Below, piece after piece: positions 31,599 through 42,411 of a DNA stretch of 64,000 nt. How positions within the stretch are numbered: position 1 is the first letter of the stretch; the number at the start of each line of letters is the position of its first letter. The notes beneath the pieces were generated by a model, which saw nothing but the letters and a program-made list of their open reading frames with translations, was not told where the DNA came from and made no database searches. Origin of the DNA: Daedaleopsis sinensis (Eukaryota; Basidiomycota; Agaricomycetes; Polyporales; Polyporaceae); contig CM066307.1 in the NCBI GenBank assembly GCA_033807695.1, forward strand, positions 744,001-808,000, in the 5' to 3' direction. A program made the translations under genes and the position numbers.

Positions 31599-33246
31599 TC
31601 AGAACCGCTTGCCGCCCCGCTTCAGCGGCTGCTTTGCTCCGCGCGCAGAGCTCCCCTTCAGCCGGGCAATACGATTCTTCCGCTCCTCCTCGCTGTCCTC
31701 TTCGTCGCTCGAGGACGACGCCTGCGCACGCTTGGTCTTCTTCAGAAGTGGGAGGGGAGAGGACGATGCGGCAGGAGACAGGCTGTCCTTGGGGCTGTTC
31801 CGGGACTTCGGAGGGGGTGATTCTGGGGTGGCTCGCTTTGACGGCACGGATCGAGCCGGGCTACTGTCCCTTGCGTTGGCATTCCGAGCCTGGGTCGCCT
31901 TGCCTGCGCCGCTCGTGGCAAGATAATCTTCCTCCTCCGGCTCTTCCTCAGTGACCGAGTCGTCGGCGGCTTGTGGTGGTTCAGGTATGATAACAAGGCT
32001 GGAAGGTTTGGCTCGGCTGGAAGGCTTAGGTTGGGAGCTTGATTCCTAGTGCAAGTTGTTATCAGCATCTAGACTAAGAACTGTCGAGTGCTCCATCGAC
32101 GTACAGCGAGGGAGGCGGGTATCGGTGTCGGAGAAGGATTCCGACGGGGCGGAGGCTTTGACAGCGGCGGGGCTTGTGACGTGGTAGGAGGAGAGGGTGG
32201 GGTAAGGTCCGGAGTTGCGGCATCTGCGACGATCCGGGCTGCACTTGCATTCAGTGTGAGATATCATGGGGTTAGCAGGAGGCTACGTACGGAGTTCCGG
32301 CACGAAGTTGAACATAGCGGTGATGCGTCGGAGGGTCGTTGCAAGCAGCGGCCGCGAGAGTGTGTTCCTAACGTGCGTGTCCGGCATGCGGCGCGCAGTC
32401 CTGCCAACCTTGTCCACCGACTAGAGTGGGGGCAGAGAACTATTGAACGGGACACCGGGATGGAAGGAGAATGTAGCATACCTTTTCCATGTCATTCTCA
32501 GATACTGTGGACAAAGGATCACCGGAGGAGAAGGCCAGTTGAGTCATACTGATCATCGGCATGATGAGGTGTTTGGATAGAATGTCGGCTGACATTCTGG
32601 GACCGACGTTGAATGTCTCCCATCGCCAGCGGAAAGAGTCACCTGCGACAATGAAGGCAAGGTCCTATTCAACGCCACATCAGCTGGAGAGATAGGAACG
32701 CTAAGGAGAGCACCATACGGAGAAATTAGACTTCACGACCTCGAAGGTCAGTTCGGCAACTCCTCCGATTGAGTGCACAGAGGATAGGAACTCCAAGCAC
32801 TGCACCCTCCAGGCATCCTCTTCATCTTCTTCCGCGATGCTCGTAGAGTTCTGTGTGTTGCAATCACGCCACCTTCTCGCAAACTGACTACTGGATAGGA
32901 CTGGCATTTCGCGGCCGCATGGTCAAGATTGTACAAGAACACGGAGCCCGGGACGGACACCTACCTTCTCCCCATACACTCTTTGTGTCGGTGATGAGCA
33001 GACAGCAAGTGAGATCGATCGTCGAGGCATGAAATTTCTACTATGCATAGTGAGTCTCCAGCTTTGTCGGAAGAGAGAGGATCATACTAGCAGGTAGGGG
33101 GTCGAGGACTCGCTGTCTGTCTTGACGAGCCACTCCGTGGTGAGGAGAAGTTTAGCGTGGTCCTGGAGAGGTGATTACAGGATGGTCATGAGGACATGCT
33201 TCGGGCAGGTCTGAACCAAGTCACACACCTCGGACAAATACTCCAT
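31599..33246 (-). CDS. nej1: XLF/Nej1-like non-homologous end-joining factor (about 413 aa)
   Basis: Eight exons join: 33246-33229, 33162-33088, 33037-32965, 32900-32719, 32664-32482, 32420-32291, 32238-32105 and 32045-31599. The N-terminal half fits the XLF head and coiled-coil stalk: TEWLVKTDS, LLITDTKSVWGE, QFARRWRDCN, a Trp-rich FRWRWETFNVGP, then a helical LSKHLIMPMISMTQLAFSS and a DKVGRTARR stretch. XLF bridges XRCC4-ligase IV and Ku at broken DNA ends in the nucleus. Residues after about 245 form a long disordered Pro/Ser/Glu tail with SSSSDEEDSEEE. It ends in a basic stretch plus aromatic residue (LKRGGKRF), the arrangement of the Ku-binding motif at animal XLF tails; that match is inference. 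It is divergent from the FHA/G-patch gene. Confidence 0.85.
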
Positions 33247-33668
33247 GTGAGGATAGCGATGTTTTGATCAGTGCCGTCGGCCAACTTCTCGGACGCGTGA
33301 ATGGAACAAGCGGTCTAATCCTGCTGGTGTTGTAGTTTATACCTACTATGGTAGACACTGTGCTGCTCCCCACTCCTACTAGGGCGACGGTCGAGGTTTC
33401 GAGGTTCAAGCGCAATTGGTTGGGTTGATTGAAGGTTTGTCACCGCCACGCGGCGTACGCGAACCACCCAACCAGGCGTGGGAGACTTTGCCAAATCTAG
33501 AGGTAGTAGATCCTCGTGGGCGCCTTGTCTGAGTAGCCCTTCCGCGGCTCCGCCTCCTTCTACCCTGCCCAGTCCACTCACCCCCCTCACATATGCTTCT
33601 CCCTCGGCCAGGCAGGATCGTCTACTGCTGAGTTGCTGCCGATAGATTTCTTGGTGCAGCTCTCCCCT
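33247..33668. promoter_or_regulatory. Shared divergent promoter, XLF and FHA/G-patch genes
   Basis: 422 bases separate the two divergent ATGs. No gene was seen inside. CT-rich tracts near 33550-33660 resemble fungal leader sequence of the plus-strand gene. No clear TATA box on either strand. Confidence 0.5.
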
Positions 33669-34898
33669 ATGGAAGAGGGAGAGATATTGTCAGAACCCTC
33701 CGCCGACAATGCTCCCCGGTGGCCTCCGGATTTGCGCAAGGAGACTTCCGTCGACGTCTCGGGTGCCGTTCATTCCTCCACCATTGAATGGCCAGGAGAC
33801 GAGGAACCAGTCCCAGAGCCCCCACATGTTGGACGGTCACAGGTCCGCCTAGGTTCGCCTTCTCCGTCCTGGTCTCTCCGGCTCGTTGTCCAGCGCAGCC
33901 CCGTTCTCCCCAGGCAGCACAAGCTCGCCCTTCTTGACGGTTATCCGGAGATTAACATCGGTCGAGACATTGCCCCCGCCGGCTCCGACACACCAAGGAT
34001 ACGTCTGAAGGAGATGGAGGTGTCTAAGCTGCACGCGACCATCTACTGGGACCAGGAACGCTCCCATTGGGCCGTCGTTGACATGGGCTCCAAACACGGT
34101 ACATTCATCCAGTCGGCCGCCGCGCCCTCGTCCTCAGGCTCGTCGGCTGCGATCCACAACGGAGCCCGGCTATCTGCTCCGAGGGTTGCCAGCATGCCTC
34201 GGAGGCTACACCACCTCGATCGGCTGACGATCGGAGGGACGACATTCATAGTCCATCTACACGAGGATATGACACCGTGCACCTCATGCTCACCCCAGCC
34301 CAAGGAAGAAATCCCACTATTCTTGCATCGGCCTAAGGATGGCGACGTCGGCTCTGGCATGAAGAGAAAGCACGACGCCGTCGCGACAGAGTTGCATGAC
34401 ACGTCGCAGGTGGAACGCAATCCAAGGAGGGCGCTCGCAGTCTTGAAGCGCAGCCTCCTGTCATCCAAAGCTCCGGCAGCGTCTTCACCCGTGTCTCGAG
34501 GTCAGCAATATGTTGACAGGAGCGCGCGCCGTCGTGCTCTGCATCCAGATCATCCGTCCGCGACGACTTTGAGCGGTGATCGTTCTAGCTCAAGGGTCCC
34601 TTCTCCCTCCGTCCCAGTCCCAGCCCCGCCATCGGCTCCTCCTGCCCCTTCGCCTTTGCCATCTACAAACATCGGTCACCAGCTACTGATGAAGCAAGGC
34701 TGGCAGCCCGGGTCCGCTCTAGGGGAATCATCCAGCGGGAAAGGCGGTCTTGTCGCCCCTCTAGACCCACCATCCACAGTGGGCCGTGCTGGCATCGGTG
34801 TTCCGGCCCGATCTCCCGCTGCGCACGATGAACTTTGGAGGGACGCGGGGAAGATGCGTCGATGGGAGCAAATCCGGGGCGAAGACAGTAATTCGTGA
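33669..34898 (+). CDS. FHA and G-patch domain protein, AGGF1-like (409 aa)
   Basis: This is a single exon, unusual in this window. The ATG at 33669 gives MEEGEILSEPSADN; earlier in-frame starts are non-ATG. An FHA fold lies at about residues 65-200: INIGRDIAP, the phosphothreonine-site Ser and His in VSKLHATIYWD, and DMGSKHGTFI where many FHA domains have NGT. A G-patch lies near residues 335-385 (IGHQLLMKQGWQPGSALGES, then GRAGIGVPA), typical of RNA-processing factors that stimulate DEAH helicases. The FHA plus G-patch order matches animal AGGF1. A nuclear RNA-linked role is likely; no partner can be named. The middle is Pro/Ser-rich. It shares a divergent promoter with XLF. Confidence 0.85.
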   Translation: MEEGEILSEPSADNAPRWPPDLRKETSVDVSGAVHSSTIEWPGDEEPVPEPPHVGRSQVRLGSPSPSWSLRLVVQRSPVLPRQHKLALLDGYPEINIGRDIAPAGSDTPRIRLKEMEVSKLHATIYWDQERSHWAVVDMGSKHGTFIQSAAAPSSSGSSAAIHNGARLSAPRVASMPRRLHHLDRLTIGGTTFIVHLHEDMTPCTSCSPQPKEEIPLFLHRPKDGDVGSGMKRKHDAVATELHDTSQVERNPRRALAVLKRSLLSSKAPAASSPVSRGQQYVDRSARRRALHPDHPSATTLSGDRSSSRVPSPSVPVPAPPSAPPAPSPLPSTNIGHQLLMKQGWQPGSALGESSSGKGGLVAPLDPPSTVGRAGIGVPARSPAAHDELWRDAGKMRRWEQIRGEDSNS

Positions 34899-35889
34899 TT
34901 GGATGTGAACTGTCGAGAGAACTGTTGTTTGTGATGTGCCTCTTCGTGATGCATCGTGCTCTGTACCTTATATCGTATGTATGTCATTGCCGGACAGTAC
35001 ACTTATCCAGCCCTCCCAGTACTATCACTCAGGCAGTCGACTTAGCGTCAGCATGCCTTTGAAAGTTGTGCGCTACGAAATCTGGTGCGCGGTCGCCGGC
35101 AGTTTGAGAATGGTTATCAACCTGGGTCACTGTCAGCTGACCTCCTTTCTGCGATCCGCCGGAACTGCGCCGTCAACGTTGTACGATGGTCATGTTAGCA
35201 TCTCACCAGGCGCGTCTCAACAATACCACACGGGAGTTGGAAGCCGAGCCTCGTGTACAAGCACCGTGAGAGATGCGGGAGGGTGACGCGCTTCCAAGCG
35301 CACGTCGGGTTCCCCGCCATCCTGCGTCGGGCTGATCGAATGCTAAGGGCGGTCTTCGCCTTTGCATAGTCAACGGAATTACCGTGTAAAGTATGTCCTG
35401 CACGTAATCTTGGATGGCTTCAATTGCACTGGCCTTGTTCTCAGATTCCAGCAGAAGGGTGGACTGCTTGTAGAGACGTATTGAGGACGTATGGCCGGCT
35501 ATTTTATCAACGATACATACGTGATTGGAGATCAAGGAATGATGAGCGTCGGAAGAATAACAAAGGACGGGCGTCTGAGAGCTGGGCGGAGCTGAGGCGC
35601 GTTATTTGTGCAGCTTTGGTGGTCACGTGCAAACGCGACACCGTCCAGGTTGAAATCGCGAAACGAACCTATCCTGTCCTTGCCTCGAACCAAGGCTGAC
35701 ACCTCTCTGTCTTTGCGACAGCCTCCGTCTCCCCTCATCTACCACACACAGCGCGTCGGGGCTCCTTCTTGCGACCCTTCCCTCTTCCATTCGACATTCA
35801 CTCGCCCCGACCCACTCCTCGCTGTCAGCCGACTCTTGCAACACTTCTCATCTAGTCTTCCAACGTAGATACACCTTGTTCACCACGAA
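34899..35889. other. Intergenic, before cyclin B
   Basis: No gene recognised. It holds the 3' end of the FHA/G-patch gene and the cyclin promoter; the last 180 bases are strongly CT-rich, as in a fungal leader. Confidence 0.55.
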
Positions 35890-38171
35890 ATGGCAACCAA
35901 CCTCCGTGTACGTCCCTTCGGCGACCCCCTCTTATTTTCTCCATTCACACTCACGTCTGACATGTCACATCTAGTTTCCCATGCGAAACCGAACAGGCCC
36001 CCAACGTCCTAGGAATGCCGACGAAAATGCGATGGCTAAACATGTCCGACAGGCTTCCGGCATTGCAGTCGCTGGAGCGTCCAAGGCTGTAGTCGGACAC
36101 GTCGTCAAGAATGGCGTACAACGCCCGGTCCTCACAGAGGTGACGACCACCACCGTTAACCGCAATGGCAAGGTTCGTCATCTGCTCTGCACGTCCGCGG
36201 TCGACCATCCCTCTCTCTCTTTATCTTTCCGTCGCGTCTGGACATGCTACGGAGCGTGCTGTCGACAAATGAGCTGGCAGGGTCGTTCACGCCATGCGCA
36301 ACATACGCCGCCAACCGCCCACGGTGGCTGGCCGGCGCGACCCGGGCGTCTGTCGCGTCGACGCGACTGAAGTTGTTTCGGCGCGTGATCGCGATGCTTG
36401 CCACTTGGACATGCTCCACTTCAGTATGGGCCACCTGCCACACCGTCGTCGGACGAACTGCTCAACCACTAGTGCATCGCACTCACCTGCGAACTATACA
36501 AGCCATCTATGCCTTTGTTGCATATCTCCTTGACCACAACAACGGGCCGAAGGGTCGTCCACTGATGTTGTCGATGTCTCATTCTGTCTCGTGTTGAACA
36601 TGAACACTGCATCGAACATGACTACTCACTGCGTTGTGGCCTTTCGTTAGGACGGTAACGGCAAACTTTCCGGCAAGGAGAAGGAGACTGTGGAGACTGG
36701 TCTCAAGCGCAGTCGCTCCGCCTCCCTTGCGGCCGCTACCGGTCCTCAACGAGTGCCCCTTGGTCCTGGCAAGATCGCGACCGCTGCACAAGTACAAGCC
36801 CGTGTACCTTCCGCTCGCATCTACCGCCCCCAAGCGCCCCTTCCTGCGTCCCGCCGTGTTCCCGTCCCTCAAGACCCTCCAGCCGCTGTCCCTGCAGTAC
36901 TCGTTAGTCATGAAGACGAGATGGAGGTTGAAGACCACGCCGTCTCTGAAGTTGTTGGGCAGTACATTGCCGACGACGCCGATCTTACGGAACTTAGCGA
37001 TCGGGAGGAGGAGATCCAACAAGAAGATGAGGGCGAGCAGAGCGAAGACGAGGAGCCTATGATGAAGCGGCCTAGGATATGGCCTGAAGTCTCGACAGCA
37101 CGGGCTCAGCGTTTCCGCCGGGAAATCGATGACATCAAGGAGCACTTCCACGATGAGGTCGATGAATTTGACACGACCATGGTCTCGGAGTATGCGGAGG
37201 ACATCTTCGAGTACATGCAAGAACTTGAGGTGCGTGCTGTGGCAGAGTATCGCCGTTACGTCGCTGATCCTCTCTATAGGAGGATGTTATGCCCGGCGCC
37301 GACTACATGGCCGGTCAGACGGAGATTAACTGGCAGATGCGACAAACCTTGGTCGACTGGTTACTTCAGGTACACTTGCGTTACCACATGCTCCCCGAGA
37401 CGCTCTGGATCGCCGTCAACATTGTCGACCGCTTCTTGACAAAACGCGTCGTCTCTCTGATGAAACTTCAGCTTGTCGGCGTCACCGCGATGTTCATTGC
37501 GGCGAAGTACGAGGAGATTCTTGCACCCTCTGTCGACGAGTTTGTCTACATGACCGAACGAGGCTACACCAAGGAGGAGATCTTGAAGGGCGAGCGCATC
37601 ATGCTGCAGACGCTGGACTTCAAGGTCAGCCACTACTGCTCGCCCTACAGCTGGATGCGCAAAATCAGCAAAGCGGACGACTACGATCTCCAGACACGTA
37701 CGCTCAGCAAGTTCTTGACTGAAGTGACTCTCCTGGACTACCGCTTCCTGCGTGTGAAGCCCAGCATGGTCGCCGCGATCGGAATGTACACGGCGAGAAA
37801 GATGTTGGGGGGCGACTGGGTGAGTACCGACCCTAGCTTTTATCCTGCACGCAACGCGGTGGCCACGCTGCATCAAGCTTTTGTCCACCCTTTCCTTAAC
37901 TTCTCATGAATACACGTGATGTGATGGGACTAACGGCTTTCTTTCACAGAACGAGGCGTTCGTCTACTATTCCGGTTTCACCGAAGAGCATCTAGTGCCT
38001 GGCCACAGGTTGCTCGTCGAGAAGCTCTGTGAAGAGGGATTCGCTGAGCAACATGTCTGCAAGAAATACGCGACCAAGAAGTTCCTCAAAGCGTCATTAT
38101 ACGCTGTGGACTGGGCGCTCCTGCATCTAGTAGCCGAGACGGCCACGGATGAGATGAACGTCGAGTGCTAG
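35890..38171 (+). CDS. Mitotic B-type cyclin (about 518 aa)
   Basis: Five exons join: 35890-35907, 35975-36172, 36651-37229, 37280-37819 and 37950-38171. The tandem cyclin folds start near residue 280. The CDK-binding helix reads INWQMRQTLVDWLLQVHLRY, the B-cyclin form of the MRAIL motif, followed by LQLVGVTAMFIAAKYEE, a hallmark of cyclins A/B. The N-terminus has a candidate destruction box, RVPLGPGKI (near residue 115), an RxxL motif read by APC/C. An acidic segment (ELSDREEEIQQEDEGEQSED) precedes the box. It should activate Cdk1 for mitotic entry and be degraded at anaphase. Intron 2 (36173-36650) is 478 nt, far longer than the others here. Start choice: the first exon codes only MATNLR before a normal intron. 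Confidence 0.93.
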
Positions 38172-39774
38172 ACTCGATACGTCTCTTCTGTGTTCCTAGG
38201 ACTCGTATATGCAGCATATGCCCATGTTGTATGCCTTGCCGCCATCGCACCCTGTCTACCCACCCAGTACTCGTCCCCGCCCTGTGGTCGTAATCGCCTG
38301 TGTCCATCCATGCCTACCCTTCCCTCATTTTGCACGCCAACGTCATGATCTACCCTCCCCCCATTTCTGGTCCCATCTGTCATTCGCCATTTCATCCGAA
38401 TCGTCTGCATCTCATCATCATCACCCCACAAGTGTTTGATTATTATCACTATCATCATCATCCACTGCCTACACGTCCAGTCCGTCGCCTTGGCATGTCA
38501 TCGTTATGTTTGTCACTCAGCTGCTCTCCCCCGCTTTCGGTTCGATCGCCTACAGCCCTGCAACACGTCCCTGCCACACGACGGGTCTCCACTTATGCGA
38601 GGTGCGCCGATGTCGTATGGCGCCGCGCCTTCATCTCTCTCGTCTCTCTATCGTCTCTCCGCTTCCCTCTCTCGTTTTGTCATGAGCCACCCCACAGTCG
38701 CTTCGTCTGTGCACGACCACGCGCATGGACGTACGCAGCACGTACCCCGTCGCGCCCTCTACTTTCGTTAGTCCCGGACTACGTCTACGTATGAATACGT
38801 ACGTAACTCATGACGTGCTTCGTCCACTATGCCTTTCGCCAGCCCGCTTCCTTGGTCACCACCACTTGGCTCTCCTCCTTCCCCACTTGTAAAATAAGTT
38901 ATATTCAGCCGTCCTGCCTACCCTCGCGTCTCACTTCCTCCCCCTCTCGTCGCTGTCGCTTTCGCATCTTGCATCCCCGTCATGGACTGCGCCTTCGCTC
39001 GTTTATGTTCGCGCCGTCTGTCGGGACCCGTCTCGTGCACCCGCATGCATCATTGTGTTATTACTATCCATATTGTCACATCCTGTTCATCGCCCCCGCC
39101 GTCATTACTTCTACAGGTGCGGCCCTGCATCCATCAACGCATTCTACGTTTACACCCTCGCATATTCTCCCGTTCGAATTCGTGCGCAGCGTAACATATG
39201 CATGCACTGCGTTCCACGGTCTCATTTGAATCTTCGACGTCCATACGCCTCTTCCTGTCTTGTGGTGGTGACTGGCAGCTGCTGACGACCTCCGGGTGGG
39301 TATACGTACAAGCATTTGTAGCAGTATATCCGCGCTGGGCGCTTTCAGGTACCTATGACTGTTATTTATCAAAAGCACCTCATTGGTCGTCGTCGCTTTC
39401 CTACCCATCGTCTACCATCGTGTGTTGGTACCTCTATGTTGGTTTGCGAAGGTTTGCGATCGAGTACCGGCGACTTACTACTTAGGCGCTGTGGATAACG
39501 CGGGGAATTTCACGTGCTTGGGATTCACATGGACGGTGACCTACGGTGACGCACATGGACCGGTGGCGGCAGGGTGGCGGGCCGTGGTGCTCGCCCAATC
39601 AACCCAGGTCGTTTTCCGGACACTGACGCGGTCATTTCACCCCTCTTCGCCCGTGATTGTTGCGGGAGCAGTAGCAAGTACTTGAGCAGCATATATCTCC
39701 ACCTCATTCCGCGTCTCTGTTCTCCACCTTATTCCCCCACCCTCTTTGGCACATACACGCTCGTGCAGTTCACG
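38172..39774. other. 1.6 kb CT-rich intergenic region
   Basis: It is pyrimidine-rich over 38270-39150 on the plus strand, fitting a long cyclin 3' UTR and spacer. No coding region recognised; the open frames are compositional. The last 100 bases are the leader of the acyl-CoA dehydrogenase gene. Confidence 0.5.
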
Positions 39775-42023
39775 ATGGCATCCAAGCAGCTCAAGAAGTT
39801 CACGCGAGAGGAGGTCGCGAAGGTACGTCTGCCGCATCTTCTTGTGCACACCAAGAGGCTCATGTCAGTCGACACGACAGCACAACACGGAGGACAGCCT
39901 GGTGAGCACCACCGCAGGCTCGAGTTGGCGCAGATGCTCATAAAGACTCTAGTGGATTATCATTGACTCGAAGGTGTACGATGTGACGCGCTTCAGGAAC
40001 CTCCACCCCGGCGGAATGTCTGTTTTCATGGACGAGGGAATTCGTGAGTAGCCTCATAGACCGCTCCTATCCCTCAACCGCTCCTTCCCCCCTCGCCCTC
40101 ACGCGTGCCAGTGCCGCCAGTGCCGTGCTGACCTATGCACGCATCACAGCTGGCGAGGACGCGACCGAGGCCTTCTTCGGTCTGCACCGTTTCGACGTCC
40201 TCGAGCGGCCACAGTATGCACGGCTGCAGATCGGCGTGATTGAAAACGAGGAGCCGCAGATCGAGGGCGGGCGCATGCCCGGAAAGCTCAGCAAGGTGCC
40301 CTACGCCGAGCCGACGTGGCTCGCCGAGGGCTACCACAGCCCGTACTACAAAGAGGTACGCACGGTGCCGCCTCGACCCCTGAAAAATGACAGGCCGCTC
40401 ATATCAAATCTCTATTCCCTGTTGCGCGCGCGGAACAGAGCCACCGGAAGCTGCAGAAGGCTGTGCGCGAATTCTTTGACGAGTTCGTCTACCCTGATGC
40501 GCAGGAGCGCGAGCTTGACGGCAAGCGCCCGTCGCAGGACGTTCTCGATAAGATGGCGTACGTCCGATGTCCCGCTGCGGCACTCATCGTATGCTAAGTT
40601 TTATGCTAGTGAGTTGGAGATCCATGCCATGCGCATGGGCCCTGGCAAGCATCTGAAAGGGCGTACCCTCATGGGTGGCATTGTGACGCCGGAGGAGGTG
40701 AGCAAAATGCAAGGGACAGTCACAGGCGAGCATTGGGCTGACAGCTGTTGATGTTGGCAGTTTGATTACTTCCACGAGTTGATCATCTCGCAGGAGATGT
40801 CGCGCTGCGGCGCGCGTGGGTACGGAGACGGTCTCCAGGCGGGATGTGTTATTGGCCTGCCACCGGTGCTCAACTTCGGCTCGCCCGAGCTCAAGGCGAA
40901 GGTCGTCCCCGAGGTCCTCAGCGCGAAGAAGTTCATCTGCCTCGCCGTGTCCGAGGCGTACGCGGGCAGCGACGTGTTTGGTCTGCAGACGACGGCGACG
41001 AAGACGGAAGACGGCAAGTTCTGGATCATCAACGGGACGAAGAAATGGATCACGAACGGAACGTGAGTCTCTTCTCACACCCTCCGTTCTGACATCGGAA
41101 CTGACCGTGGGCAATCAGGTTCGCCGACTAGTGAGTTTGCAATGACCTGACATCTCGGCGGCAGCATCTGAATTGGGGGCAGCTTCACCGTCGGGTGCAA
41201 GACGGAGGACGGATTCACCGTCATCCTGGTCGAGCGTGGCGAGGGCGTGAACACCAAGCCGATCAAGACGTCGTATTCGTCATCGGCAGGCACGGCGTAC
41301 ATCACCTTCGACAAGGTCAAGGTGCCCGTAGAGAACACGCTCGGCGAGGAGGGCGGAGGCATCTTCGTCATGCTCAGCAACTTCAACCACGAACGCTGGG
41401 TCATGTGCTGCACGAATGCGCGCAGCCAGCGTCTCGTCGTGGAGGAGTGCATGAAGTAAGCCCAGTCCCCATATGCCGCGTTCGTTCGCTCACATCGGAC
41501 ACAGGTGGGTGAACCAGCGCAAGGCGTTCGGCAAGCCGCTGCACTCGCTCGCGGTCATCCGCAGCAAGCTCGCCGCGATGATCTCGCGGACGGAGAGTGT
41601 GCAGAGCTGGCTGGAGAACATCACCTACCAGATGTGCAACATGGTGCGCGGTCTCCTCGATGCGGTGTCGTAGAGAATCGCTCATACGTCCCCGTCCTCG
41701 TCCACAGTCCTACAAGGAGCAGGCAGCGAAGCTGGCTGGGCAAATCGCGTTCCTCAAGTCGTACTCGACACGGTGCGCCCAGCTCACTGCCGCAGACGCT
41801 GTGCAGGTCTTCGGTGGCCGTGGTGTCACGCAGACCGGGATGGGACGCTTCGTCGAACACGTACGTCTTTGCCCTGCTCGGATGCGAGCCGCCCGACTAA
41901 TGCTTTCTGCAGTACAACCGCACAATCGCGTTCGATGCGCTGCTCGGAGGTGCCGAGGACGTGCTGGCCGATCTCGGCGTGCGCCAGGCGATGAGGACGA
42001 TGCCCAAGAACGCACGACTGTAG
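39775..42023 (+). CDS. Cytochrome b5-acyl-CoA dehydrogenase fusion (about 520 aa)
   Basis: Twelve exons join: 39775-39822, 39881-39901, 39953-40043, 40150-40355, 40439-40557, 40610-40697, 40761-41062, 41119-41130, 41183-41455, 41505-41643, 41708-41860 and 41913-42023. Residues 1-80 form a cytochrome b5 domain with both haem ligands: His41 in HPGG and His66 in FGLHRFD. The rest is an acyl-CoA dehydrogenase with both family signatures: AVSEAYAGSDVFGL and QVFGGRGVTQTGMGRFVEH. It should oxidise an acyl-CoA to the 2-enoyl-CoA using FAD, with electrons probably leaving through the fused haem. The C-terminal ARL is a PTS1 variant, suggesting a peroxisomal rather than mitochondrial enzyme (inference). 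Exon 8 is 12 nt. This fusion is known from fungi, but its acceptor is unclear to me. Confidence 0.93.
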
Positions 42024-42411
42024 ACGTGAGCGCGATTTGCTCTGTTGTACGAGGACATATACCACCTGCGTTTGTATCACTATTAATAGTCTATTCGACC
42101 GTAATCCATCGTTTATCGTCTGGAATCGCGAGCCTTGCGTCCACTACCATCGCCGTCAGCCCCCGGCTATAGCGCTTGTGACCTTGCGCATTCTGGCCGC
42201 TGCACTGACAACCCTCATATTCTCTTGTATTTCACGCCGACCTATAAGGTGAATGTGGATAGGGTGTGGTGTGGTGCATGCACGGGACAGGATTACTGCA
42301 TGCATGATCCAGATGACGGAGCTACTCCGTGACCGAGGCAGGACGGTGAGAACAACCTCATCCGCTGACTGACCCTCAGGTATACTCTCTTAAACCTCTT
42401 CTGCTCGCCGC
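42024..42411. other. Intergenic, SelO promoter
   Basis: 388 bases between two co-oriented genes. No gene seen. It carries the dehydrogenase 3' UTR and the SelO leader; no clear TATA box. Confidence 0.55.

Noticed and set aside
38172..39774. Several 70-160-codon frames downstream of cyclin B
   Set aside because: All reflect a CT-rich region (Ser/Leu/Pro/His-rich in every frame); no domains.
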